From Macropodus opercularis (Eukaryota; Chordata; Actinopteri; Anabantiformes; Osphronemidae): DNA of 64,000 bases. Positions 1 to 11,900 of this stretch are shown one piece after another. The stretch is from NCBI GenBank assembly GCA_030770545.1, contig CM061099.1:15011001-15075000 (forward strand), in the 5' to 3' direction. The first letter of the stretch is position 1. Every line of letters begins with the position of its first letter. The notes below the pieces were generated by a model, which did no database searches, was not told where the DNA came from, and saw nothing but the letters and a program-made list of their open reading frames with translations. The translations under genes and the position numbers were made by a program.

Positions 1-66
1 GGTTAATATGTTTCATTTTAATGCATACATATTGTCAGTAAATTGAATTGATGATTTTGTTTATAG

Positions 67-2948
67 ATGTTGGTTGCTGGGTTTGCTGGCCGTGGAGACA
101 TTGACCATGCCCATAAGATGGCCAATGATGTAAGGCGTACAAACACACAACTGAAGGAGTGCCAGACTATGGCCCAAACCTACAACAATAGAGAACGCCT
201 GCTTGGACTTCCCCTCACAAATGTAAGTAAAAATTGGTGCATGGAGCAAAATAAATGCACATATGTTTTGTCTTTATCAAGAAATGTTTATAATATTTTG
301 TCAGATAATAACATATATGTATTTTTACAGTACGACCATTTGCAAAAGCTGGTAAAGGACTTTCAACCCTTTAAAGACCTGTGGACCACCACTTCTGATT
401 GGCTTCGTTGGCATGAGAGCTGGATGAATGACCCACTGTCTTCCATTGACGCTGAGCAACTTGAGCGTAATGTCACAGATGCCCACAAGATCATGCACAA
501 ATGTATCAAACACTTTAAAGAAATTCCTGGTAGGTTACTCATCTATTACCAATAAGACATGACAGTAAAATGTATTCATCAATGTGCCTGAGCTGTTATT
601 TTACTATGCGCCCTCTTTGTGGTACACTTCTTTAGACTGCCAGATGGTGGCAACCACAATCTGCAACAAAATTGAGGACTTTCGTCCCTACATCCCTCTA
701 ATTCAGGGTCTGAGGAACCCGGGGATGAAGAGCCGCCATTGGGAGATGCTTTCAGAACATATTCAGACGAAAGTCATGCCCAAAGCCAACCTGACATTTT
801 CCCGCTGTCTAGAGCTTGGCCTACAAAACCATGTGGATGTTATTGCTCACGTGGCTGAGGTGGCAGGGAAAGAATACACCATTGAACAGGTACATCTGAA
901 GCAAAGGCAGAGTATACTTTGAATAGTGTTTATGATTCCTATATATGCTTATTAAATCGTTTTTCTAACCTCATCCAGGCATTGGAAAAGATGAAAAAAG
1001 AGTGGTTGACAGTAGAGTTCGATGTGCTACCCTACAAAGAGACTGGCACCTACATTTTGAAAAGCCCAGATGAAGCTTCCCAGTTACTGGATGACCACAT
1101 TGTTATGACACAGAGCATGTCCTTCTCTCCCTTTAAGAAAGCCTTTGAGGCCCAGATCGACACCTGGGAGAGCAAGCTCAGAATAACTCAAGTACACACA
1201 CATGTGAACAAACAAGTTGCGTTCCTCCTATGTTAGCCAGTCGTTGACTTATGATGTGCTGTTGCCCTCTCCTGGTGCCTGCAGGATGTGCTTGAGGAGT
1301 GGTTGACATGCCAGCGTTCATGGCTCTACCTTGAGCCCATCTTCAGCTCTGAAGATATCAACCAGCAGCTGCGAGTGGAAGGAAAAAGATACCAGCAAAT
1401 GGAGCAAACGTGGAGGAGAGTAATGAAAATTGCTGTTAATAACCGAAAGGTCTGGACATTCACAATAATTCATTTTAAGAATCAGAGCTTGAACGTAGAT
1501 GAGAGATCATGACAATGATACGTATGCATTTGTTGTAGACTATAAGTGTTTGTTCCTGTTTGTACTTCTAGGTTATTGAGATATGCCCAGATGCTCATCT
1601 ACTAGAAAAACTAAAAGAGTGCAACGTACTTTTAGAACAGGTGCAGAAGGGTCTCAGTGAGTACTTGGAGACAAAAAGAGCGTCATTCCCCCGGTAACAA
1701 CATCCACTTTTTGTTTCAGATAGTATTAACAGAATTGTCTGTTGTGAAACTAACAAAAAAAACGTCCCCACTATGTTGTATTATACAGTTGTTTTCTGTT
1801 TGTAGGTTTTACTTCTTGTCAGATGATGAGCTACTGGAAATTTTGTCCCAGACAAAAGATCCCACTGCTGTTCAACCACATTTGCGCAAATGCTTTGAGA
1901 ACATCGCACAGGTTTGTCTTTGCTAGTTGTATTTTATAGTTTATTAGTGTGTTTGTTGTATATATTCTATTATTATAAGCATACATGCCACACGAGAGAG
2001 ACAATTGTTGCTTTTTAGCTTCAATTCCAGTCAGACCTACAGATCACACATATGTACTCTGGAGAAGGAGAAGAGGTAAAGCTGTCCCTGCCAGTGTGGC
2101 CAACAGGAAATGTAGAGCACTGGCTGAGAGACGTGGAGAATTCTATGAAAGCCACACTGAGGGACAACATTGACCACTCACTCAAAGTATACCCGAAGGT
2201 CTGAAACCCTGGCTTTCATTTCTTTTTACATATTCTACCTCAAGGTTGTGTTTATCTTGTCTGTTTCATACATTTTATGATGCAGGAGTTTTTTTAGATG
2301 TTTTCTGTGAACATTTGACCCCACAGCAACCTCGTGCCGAGTGGGTGTTATCATGGCCTGGTCAAGTGGTCATAGCTGGCTGTCAAGTCTTCTGGACTAC
2401 TGAGGTGTCTGAGGCTTTGGATCAGGGAGACTTAGCAGATTGTCTTCAGCCCCAGCTGCAGACGCAGGTGTGAAATTGATATTGTACTGTAAAATATAAA
2501 AACGACATTATATAGACATTCACCATTTGTTGGCGAATATCTGTACAGTCCTAGTAAACTGTTTTCATTTGTATAGCTAGGAGACTTGGTTCAGCTTGTA
2601 AGAGGGCGTCTCTCCAAAATTCAACGAGCTGTGCTTTCAGCCCTCATTGTCATAGAAGTCCATGCTAAGGATGTTGTTGCTAAACTGGTGGAGCAGGAGG
2701 TCTCAAGCGTCAATGACTTTGAGTGGATCAGCCAGCTTAGGTTTGTTTTGATCTGTTTTTGCTTCCTAATTCTTTTCATTTGGAAGATTGTTGGTGTAGA
2801 CTGTCTGACTGATCGGATTTTGTTTGTTTTGTAGATATTACTGGACAAGTGATGACTTGTACATCCGTGCAGTGAATGCAGAATTCTTGTATGGATATGA
2901 GTACCTTGGTAACTCTGGGCGTCTGGTTATCACCCCACTCACCGACAG
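67..2948 (+). other. dnah1: dnah1 exons for the tail end and linker
   Basis: The exons are 67-222, 331-529, 636-889, 979-1191, 1285-1449, 1572-1693, 1806-1911, 2019-2198, 2327-2467, 2577-2740 and 2835-2948. They encode the end of the tail and the linker, the lever that swings across the AAA ring. Visible dynein landmarks are FYFLSDDELLEILSQTKDP around 1806-1860, the WVLSWPGQVVIAGCQ stretch near 2341-2390, and YLGNSGRLVITPLTDR at 2903-2948 just before AAA1. The first exon opens at 67 after a TTTATAG acceptor in phase 0; its initial Met is internal, not the protein start. Confidence 0.92.
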
Positions 2949-5900
2949 GTAATTTGTTGCTGCCTGAATGCTACACAGCCTTTGATACATATACTGTATA
3001 TACACAACCTTCTGTCTGTCTTTCAGATGTTACCTGACTCTGACGGGAGCTCTGCACTTGAAGTTTGGAGGAGCACCTGCAGGTCCAGCAGGGACAGGAA
3101 AGACAGAAACCACTAAAGACCTGGGAAAGGCTCTGGCCATCCAGACTGTTGTTTTCAATTGTTCAGATCAACTGGATTTTATTGCTATGGGAAAATTCCT
3201 AAAAGGACTAGCCAGGTGAGGTGCAGACTAATAAATTCCCTATAAAGGATGCATTTAGCCAAAAAAACAAACATTACAAACTTCCAGCTGATTTTCTTCT
3301 TTTGGCATTTCTTGTCTGTGTTCCGTCCTGTAGCTCTGGGGCCTGGGCATGCTTTGATGAGTTTAATCGAATCGATGTAGAGGTGTTGTCTGTGGTGGCA
3401 CAGCAGATCACCACTATACAAAAGGCACAGCAGCAAAGGGTGAGATGCCTGTTCACTGGAATTCTTTCTACTCATCCATCATCTGTACTTGTTTTATAAA
3501 TACTGTGCATCATTACTGAGACTAAGCATCTTTTTCCTCTGTACCTCAGAAATTAACAATTGGTACATTTTAAAATGTTTCATCAGAAATCAAAGCCACA
3601 CAGTAGCGGGATATGTCTGATATCCATTATTAATGTCGGCATAATGGTGAATTTTTTATAGCGTTCCTCTTACGCAATCATTGATTGACAAAACACAGAA
3701 GAGAGCCATAGAGAGTTTTTTTTAAAATATAAAAGTATAAATAAATAAAATAATTTAATTTAGTATACCTTTTTTGTGACTTTTGAAAAGCTGCACTATT
3801 CATTGATACAGAACATTCAATATGTAATAATATGTAACATAATCAAAGTGTAATCACTGTAATCAGGTAGTCAACGTGTGTGTTTTTTTAATGATTATGA
3901 ACATGTTTATAGGCAAAGCGATTTGTGTTTGAGGGGTCAGAGATCCCTCTTGTCCCTTCCTGCGCTGTATTTATCACCATGAATCCTGGTTATGCTGGTC
4001 GCACAGAACTGCCTGACAATCTAAAGGTTTGCATTGATAGCTAAGTCTTAAATGTGTGTATATACCACCAAGGACGAGAAAGACAGGTTTAAACAAGTTT
4101 GATTATTTGATCTATCCATCAGGCTTTGTTTCGTCCTGTGGCAATGATGGTCCCTGACTATGCAATGATAGCCGAGATCTCCTTGTATTCATTTGGCTTC
4201 AGTGATGCCAAGGTCCTCTCCAAGAAGATCACCACCACGTTCAAGCTGTCCTCAGAGCAGCTCAGCTCTCAGGCATGGTTTGGAGGAGATCAGAATTATA
4301 CTCAGTTTTAGTCAAATAATTAGTGATAATTGTACTATAATCATAATCGTAACATTATTTGAAAACTCAACAAGTTATACAGCATGTGATGAATAGGGAG
4401 TTAATACGGGAAAATGCAATATATTAATATTATTATGCTGGCATTTGTTTTCATTTATTTAAAGGATCATTATGATTTTGGAATGAGAGCTGTGAAGACT
4501 GTGATTTCAGCATCTGGAAACCTGAAGAGAGAAAATCCCGACATGAAAGAGGTTAGAAGTTGTGATGTGAATCAGCTATTAGAAAAAAATCAGACTAAAG
4601 CTTTGAATAGTCTGATCTAAATCTTATTGTTCTGCTGTTTTACTGTCTACCAGGAGTTGATCTGTCTGCGCGCCATTCAGGACGTAAATGTACCAAAGTT
4701 TCTACAGGATGATTTGAAGCTCTTTAACGGCATTGTGTCTGACCTTTTCCCCAAGACAAAACAGGAGCCAATCAACTACGGTACACTGGAAGAGTCCATG
4801 CGTAACGTTTGCAAAAGGAAGAACTTGAAAGATGTCGATGGTTAGTGTGTCTTGTATTTGTCAGACATGCTGTGTTGTCAGTTTAGGATGAGTAAATGAT
4901 AGCGTTGTCATTTATTAAGGATATATAAATAAGTGCATTCAGCTGTATGAGACTACTGTGGTGAGACATGGCCTGATGTTAGTGGGACCTTCTGGATCAG
5001 GGAAAACCAAGGTGAGTTTTTACTCTAAATGTCACTGTAGTGTGTAGTCCTCTGTGAATGTATTATTGATGTCGATATAAAACTATGGCTGTTAGTGTTA
5101 TGAAATACTAGGTGCAGCCTTAACAGCTCTAGGAGGTCAACCTTCTGTCAGTGGTGGTGTGTACGAGCCTGTTCAGATATATGTCCTCAACCCCAAGTCT
5201 ATAACTATGGGACAGCTCTATGGGGAGTATGACTTGCTCACACACGAGTGGTAAGTGATATTTTACATGAAAAATCTATATCTATAAACAAATATAAACG
5301 TATATACAGTAATACACAGGCACACACACACACACAATTTCCTCCACTGTTGTAGGACAGATGGTATTCTCTCATCTCTTATCCGTGGCGGTGCAACGTC
5401 CATGGACAAAGAGAAAAAGTGGTACATGTTTGACGGGCCCGTGGACGCTGTGTGGATTGAGAACATGAACACTGTGCTAGATGACAACAAAAAACTGTGC
5501 CTTAGCTCTGGTGAAATCATCAAGCTCACTGACGTAATGTTACATTTTATATTTTTAATTTTGGTTCCTGTGTGTGACTTTGTGTGTATATGTGTGTTCA
5601 TATGTTCTGTGGGTTCTCCCTGCAGGTAATGACCATTATGTTTGAAGTGCAGGACTTAGCTGTGGCATCCCCAGCCACAGTGTCTCGGTGTGGTATGGTC
5701 TATTTGGAGCCCAGTATTCTGGGCCTCACCCCTTTCACAGAGTGCTGGCTTAAGCAGGTTCCTGAAGCCCTGAGACCATACACAGAGAAACTCAGTTTTT
5801 TGTTTGACAGATTCCTGCAGGTGAGAGGGAAGACTTAATTTAGAGACCAGAACTTTAAAGCTTTAATGATAGTTACTTATATTACTACTTTTAACAACAA

Positions 5901-8900
5901 TACTTTGAATACTTTTTTCTTCTTCTGTGCTTCTACTAAGGTCTCCATCACATTTGTCCGTACATCAGTAAAGGAGGTCATCACGTCCCTAGACAGTAAC
6001 CTTGCTTGTAGTCTGCTTAAACTTATGGACTGTTTTTTTAGGCCCTTTGCCACTAATGAGGTTTGTGTTTTTACTTTTGCTGAAAAGTAAATTAAAAACG
6101 TGTCTGTACTGTGTATTGTATATGTTACAGGTTGTGTTGTGTTAAACCAGTCCTTGTTTTTCTTTTAGAATGAACGGGCACCTCCACAAAAGAACCTGGA
6201 CCGTTTAAAGGAACTGATTGAGCCCTGGTTCTTTTTCTCTCTGGTGTGGAGCGTAGGAGCCACAGGAGATGCAGCCAGCTGCCAGCGCTTCAGTACCTGG
6301 CTCAAGAGCAAGATGAATGAAGAGAAGGTTGGATTCATTTCTCTGTTTAGCATGCCATTGTTGGTAAATGGCAAGTACTTCAGATATATTTTGTATAGAT
6401 AGCTGGATTCCTTTTTGAATGAATGTTTGAATTAATCTGTCCTTCAGATCAGTTTATGTTTTCCAGAGGAGGGCCTGGTTTATGATTACAGGCTTGATGA
6501 TGCAGGGATTAGTAACTTGGAGGACGGAGATGATGATGAGCAAAGAAAGGTAACCTTTAGGTTCAACTAACGTTACACTAACTGAGTGTTACTAACACCA
6601 ACACTTGGACTATCTGACATTTTTACGGTTTCATTTAATTTTTGCCTGTACTCTAGGTCCAGTGGGTCAGCTGGATGAAAGACGTAAAGACTGTTGTAAT
6701 CACCCCAGAGACAAATTATGCTGACATCATTGTTTCCACTGCTGACACAGTGAGAATGTCTTTCCTGATGGAGATGCTTTTAATAAATAAAAAACCTGTG
6801 AGTTCTTTCATTGTAATTGATCTTCTAATGTGTGTTTACAGATACCTTTGTTGGAGGACATACTTTATTTATAAGACAAAAATAATCTGATAATAATAAA
6901 TACTTATAATACTAGATTGCTCTCTTGCATTAGGTTGATATTTGTGTGTATGTGCAATCCAGGTGCTCTGTGTTGGACCAACTGGCACAGGAAAGACCCT
7001 CACCATATCAGATAAGTTACTGAATTCCATGCCTGATGAATACACCACACACTTCCTCATGTTCTCTGCCCGCACCTCAGCCAACCAGACCCAAGATTAC
7101 ATTGACAATAAACTCGACAAAAGGTATACCAGCACCACGAGACATTGCCTACTTAACTACAACTTACTTACCGTGCAATACATTTGTGACTTATTTATAT
7201 GCTTGTTCGTCAGGCGGAAAGGCGTGTTTGGACCTCCAATAGGAAAATACTTTGTCTTCTTTATTGATGACCTAAACATGCCCATGTTGGAAACCTATGG
7301 CGCACAACCCCCTATTGAATTGCTGCGCCAGTGGATGGATCATGGAGGGTGGTATGACAGAAAGCAGATCGGTAAGAACATTCAAGTTCTTTCCTAATGT
7401 TGCTTTTTTTTAAGCTCCTTTAGTTCTGTTACAATGAAAGACGTCTTTTTCTATGCTCCGTATAGGGACATTCAAACAACTAGTGGACATAAATTTTGCC
7501 TGTGCCATGGGACCTCCTGGTGGTGGCCGCAACCCCATCACCCAGCGTTTCACTCGCCACTTCAACTTCCTGTCCTTTACTGAACTGGACGATGCCAGCA
7601 AGAAAAATATTTTCTCCACTATTCTAGGCAGTTGGATGGGTGTGTCATTGTTATCTGCTGTGTGTTTTACTTACATTACGTCAACTTTAGGAAATACTTA
7701 CATTTAGGGTGCTAAAAAAACACTATTTTTTAAATTGAATATTCACATGGAAATCTGAGCAGAAATGAAAGAGCCAGAAAGTTTCACACACAGACAAAGA
7801 GAGAAAAAATCATAAAAAATGTAATTTAATATTCTGCAAGGCACAATATAGCATGTACTGTAGTGTGAGGTTTAAAGAGAAACATGGCCTCAGTGCTTTT
7901 TATTTTATACATTTATGACTTACAAAAGAGTTCTCAGCACTGTATGAAAAACCTAAAGTTGATTTTCACTTGATTTTAATGTCCCTTCTCACTTCTCTCT
8001 TTCATCAGAACCTGTGCCAGCAATCCAACCACTGAATGAGCCTCTTGTGAATTCCACTATCCGAGTCTACTCCACAATTACCTCTCAGCTTCTCCCAACT
8101 CCAGCCAAGTCCCATTACACTTTCAACCTCAGAGACCTGTCTAAGGTTTTCCAGGGCATCCTGATGGCTGAGGCTGGCACGATAGAGGTAGAAAGATCAA
8201 AGATGGAATCAAATGAATGTGAAATGATAGCATTATTGTATAAATTGCACTGTAGCACTGTTTTTTCCACTTCAGTCACTTAATCATGTTTAGGAACATC
8301 CAAGGTGAGGTAAAAGGGTTTCTTGTCTCTACGTGGATTTCATTATACCTTTTTTATTAAAACTACTTTGCTGCTTGTTTAGAACAAAATGCAGTTGTTG
8401 CAGCTGTGGTACCACGAAAGCTGCCGGATTTTCCAAGACCGTCTGGTGTGTATTGAGGACAGGGAGTGGTTCAGCAAGCTCCTGAAGGACTGCATTGAAG
8501 GGTTTAACTGCAGCTTTGAAGAGGTTGTGTCTCGGCAACCTGTTCTTTATGGAGATTTTATGATTCCTGGGGCTGACCGCAAAGTCTACACGCTAATTGA
8601 TGATGAGGAAAAGGTTAGCACTGCCAACCTCTCTCTTTCTAAAAAGTTATCTTTTGCATTGCTACATCTTGTATTTCTTATATTCTTTAGCTGATGACAG
8701 TAATGGAAGAATACATGGAAGACTACAACCAAGTCAGTACCACTAAGATGAAGCTGGTGCTCTTCATGGATGCGGTTGAACACGTGTGTCGTATCAGCCG
8801 CATCTTACGCCAGCCTCTGGGCAACGCCCTGCTGCTTGGAGTCGGTGGCAGCGGGCGCCAGTCACTCACTAAACTGGCCTCATTCATGTAAGACTTGTGC

Positions 8901-11900
8901 TCACAGAGTGTGCGTATCAGCAGTTAATCCAGTTATTTGCTTTTTTTTACCACATCATGGGTTTTTTTGCACTGCTAGGCTATTTGAATGAATTTCTTTA
9001 ATTTTGCAGTGTCTGTTTTATTTTAATTATACCTTAGAAATAGATCTAAATGACATAATAACATAATAGGAACATAATAACCACAACAGAACATAATATC
9101 GTAGGGCAAAGTGGAATTATTAGTATACTATATGACAAATTTTACGTGCTAGCTTTACATTATACACGATTAAGATGATACAATTATCTTGACATTGACT
9201 CTCATTTGTTCACATTCAGGTCAGAATATGAATGTTTCCAGATTGAGCTGTCTAAGAACTACGGCCAAACAGAGTGGAGGGAAGACATTAAAAGCATTAT
9301 GCTGAAAGCTGGGCTTAAGGACCAGCAAATCACTTTTCTTGTAGTAGATACACAGGTAAACAGTAGCACTTTCATTCAACCTGCTGCATTTGTTATATAG
9401 TGTCATATATAGATATAGATATTTCTACTTCAGTACTTTGACAATTTTACTATTAGACTATACTGCTCTGATGGTACTTTGACAAGGACACTGTTGCGCT
9501 GTGGCACCAACATTTAGGTTATAGCACAAACAATATCTTCAAAATGTAATTTTACTTTAAACTACCTATGACGGAGAATTTGTGTCTTTTTTTACAAGGC
9601 AAACTTTAACAAATTTTTACTTTTATGTTAATCTGCCAGATTAAAATTGAGTCATTCCTTGAGGATATCAACAATATTTTGAACTCTGGGGATGTCCCCA
9701 ACCTGTATACAACCGAAGAGCAGGAGCGCATCCTCACAGCGATGAAGCCAGTGGTGCTGGACCTGGGTCAGCAGCCAACTAAAGCCAACCTCATGGCCGC
9801 TTACATCAGAAGAGTCCGCAGCAACATACATACTGTACTTTGCATGAGGTTAGTAATTTCATTTAGTATAAAACATTCATTTTTTTCTTTTCCTGACTGC
9901 AGCTTTTGTCTGCTTTGCATATTTTGTGTTTATTGCAGTCCTATTGGTGAGGTGTTTCGTGCACGACTGAGGCAGTTCCCTTCACTGGTGACTTGTTGTA
10001 CTATAGACTGGTTTAGCGCTTGGCCACAGGAGGCTCTGCAGGCTGTAGCCACATCGTTTCTTAATGATCTGCCTGAGCTGGAAGCCAGCCCCACAACCAT
10101 GAGAGGACTGGTGAGCATTCTGTGTGTGCACCAGTATGCTACAGTATAAAGCAATTCGAATAGCACTAGCAGAGAAAGGTATATTGACATATTGCCTAGT
10201 AGTTACAGTAAAAGCAACCTTAGATGTGATTGTAAAAATGTTACACAATGGAAAAGAACTGTCCGTTAATTTGAGACAGGCTCTTTTCTGATTCCACTGG
10301 TTGTTGGTGATTATGCTTGTTCAGGTGTTGTTGTGTGTTATTGAGTCTCATCCAGTCTCTCAAGAGGAGAAATAAAGTATGTAACAACATGTTCTCAAAT
10401 TGTAGCCAGAGGATTTAATGTAATAAATAAGCAGCTGTGGTGAATTTTAAAGGGAGGGTAAGTTTCCAATTTGGCTACAAGCTAAAGCTGTTTGTGTAAA
10501 CATGAAAGTAAGTTGGTATAGTGTCCGTCATTGTGCGTCTGCTACTTCTTCATCTGGAAGTGTAGGGGTAAAACCATTGTAGTGTTATTATATAACAACA
10601 ATAGAGGACTGACAGCAATTGAAACCTTCTGCTCTTTGGGACGGGTTTTCTTCCCTTAAGCAACTCAAGCCGCTGTTGAGGTAGAATTTTTGTACTTTAG
10701 ATGAATTTTAAAAAACGAAATGTTGCACAAATGTAAAATATGTTCGGCTTACATTTAAAACGTAATCTAATAAAATACAGGCTCTCACAAATTAATTTCC
10801 TTCTCTAGACAATGATGTGTGTTAAGATCCACCAGATGGTTGCCAGGAAATGTGAACAGTACCTGGCTGCGCTTTCGCGACACAACTATGTCACTCCCAA
10901 GAGCTACCTGGAACTGCTGAAAATATTTTCAGATCTCATTGGACAAAAGAAGCAAGAACTGTGCGGTGCTCGTAAGCGCATGAAGACGGGTCTGGACAAG
11001 GCAAGTGATGGGACTAACAGAAATCTTTGGAGCTTTATCGGCAGTATTTTTAGTGTTACTCTCTTATCTTGCCTTTTCAGTGTATGTCAATGTACAGTAA
11101 TTGTCAATGTAAATGAACTTCTAGCTCCTCAGCACAGCGGAGGATGTAAGCAAAATGCAGGAGGAGCTGGAGACAATGAGGCCTCTTTTGGAAGAGGCTT
11201 CTAGGGAAACAGAAGTCACTATGGAGACAATCAAAGTAAGGGAAGAATAATGTTAGAAAGAAATATACTTTATCTCTTTCACTGACATTATGTGCAGTAT
11301 AACTAATAACTGTGTAGCACAGTAAAAGTATTTTATGTTGACAGAAAGACACAGTAGTGGCAGAGGAGACTCGAAAATCAGTGCAGGAAGAAGAAGCAAA
11401 AGCATCAGAGAAAGCCTCTTATGCAGGTGCCATCGCTGCAGATGCGCAGAGGGACTTGGATGAAGCTCTGCCTGCCCTGGATGCTGCCCTCACCAGTCTC
11501 AAGTCACTCAATAAGAATGATGTTACCGAGGTCAAGATACTGAACTGCAAACTTGTAGGTGGAATTTAATGATTCGTTTTCATGCTTACCGTGAAATGTC
11601 ATTGTGTGTCTTTTATTTAGGTGAGAGCAATGCAGCGACCACCCCAGGGAGTGAAGTTGGTGATTGAAGCTCTGTGCATTATGAAAGGTATCAAACCTAA
11701 GAAGGTACCTGGAGAAAAGCCTGGCACCAAGGTTGATGACTACTGGGAACCTGGTAAGGCTCTGCTGCAGGATCCTGGCAAGTTTCTGGACAGCCTGTTT
11801 AAGTATGACAAGGTAAAAGTCATATTTAATTGGTAGATACAGTATGAAACAACTGTTTTCTTATTGCCTCTTCATTATTTTACATTTTCACTTTACGTGT

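Larger units (their letters stand above)
3027..6797 (+). other. dnah1: dnah1 exons for AAA1 and AAA2
   Basis: The AAA1 exons are 3027-3215, 3334-3439, 3913-4026, 4123-4272, 4465-4551 and 4654-4840. The AAA2 exons are 4920-5011, 5096-5250, 5356-5533, 5626-5820, 5941-6060, 6169-6327, 6448-6549 and 6657-6797. AAA1 is the main ATPase site: Walker A GPAGTGKT lies at 3082-3105 and Walker B CFDEFNR in exon 3334-3439. The AAA2 Walker A is GPSGSGKT at 4985-5008. An acidic segment (EDGDDDE) in exon 6448-6549 matches an acidic loop of human DNAH1. The intron after 4272 has a GC donor; the flanking SSQ/DHYDFG joins exactly as in the family only if GC is used. Confidence 0.93.
6963..10110 (+). other. dnah1: dnah1 exons for AAA3 and AAA4
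   Basis: The exons are 6963-7123, 7214-7371, 7466-7639, 8009-8187, 8383-8613, 8691-8887, 9220-9355, 9640-9848 and 9939-10110. The AAA3 Walker A is GPTGTGKT (6975-6998) and its Walker B is FFIDDLNMP in exon 7214-7371. The AAA4 site is GVGGSGRQS (8838-8864), where Arg replaces the P-loop Lys as in DNAH1 relatives. At the 7639/8009 junction the protein reads GSWM-EPVPAIQPLNEPLV, about 13 residues shorter than human DNAH1. I saw no extra exon in the 369-base intron, so this looks like lineage variation in a loop. Confidence 0.92.
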
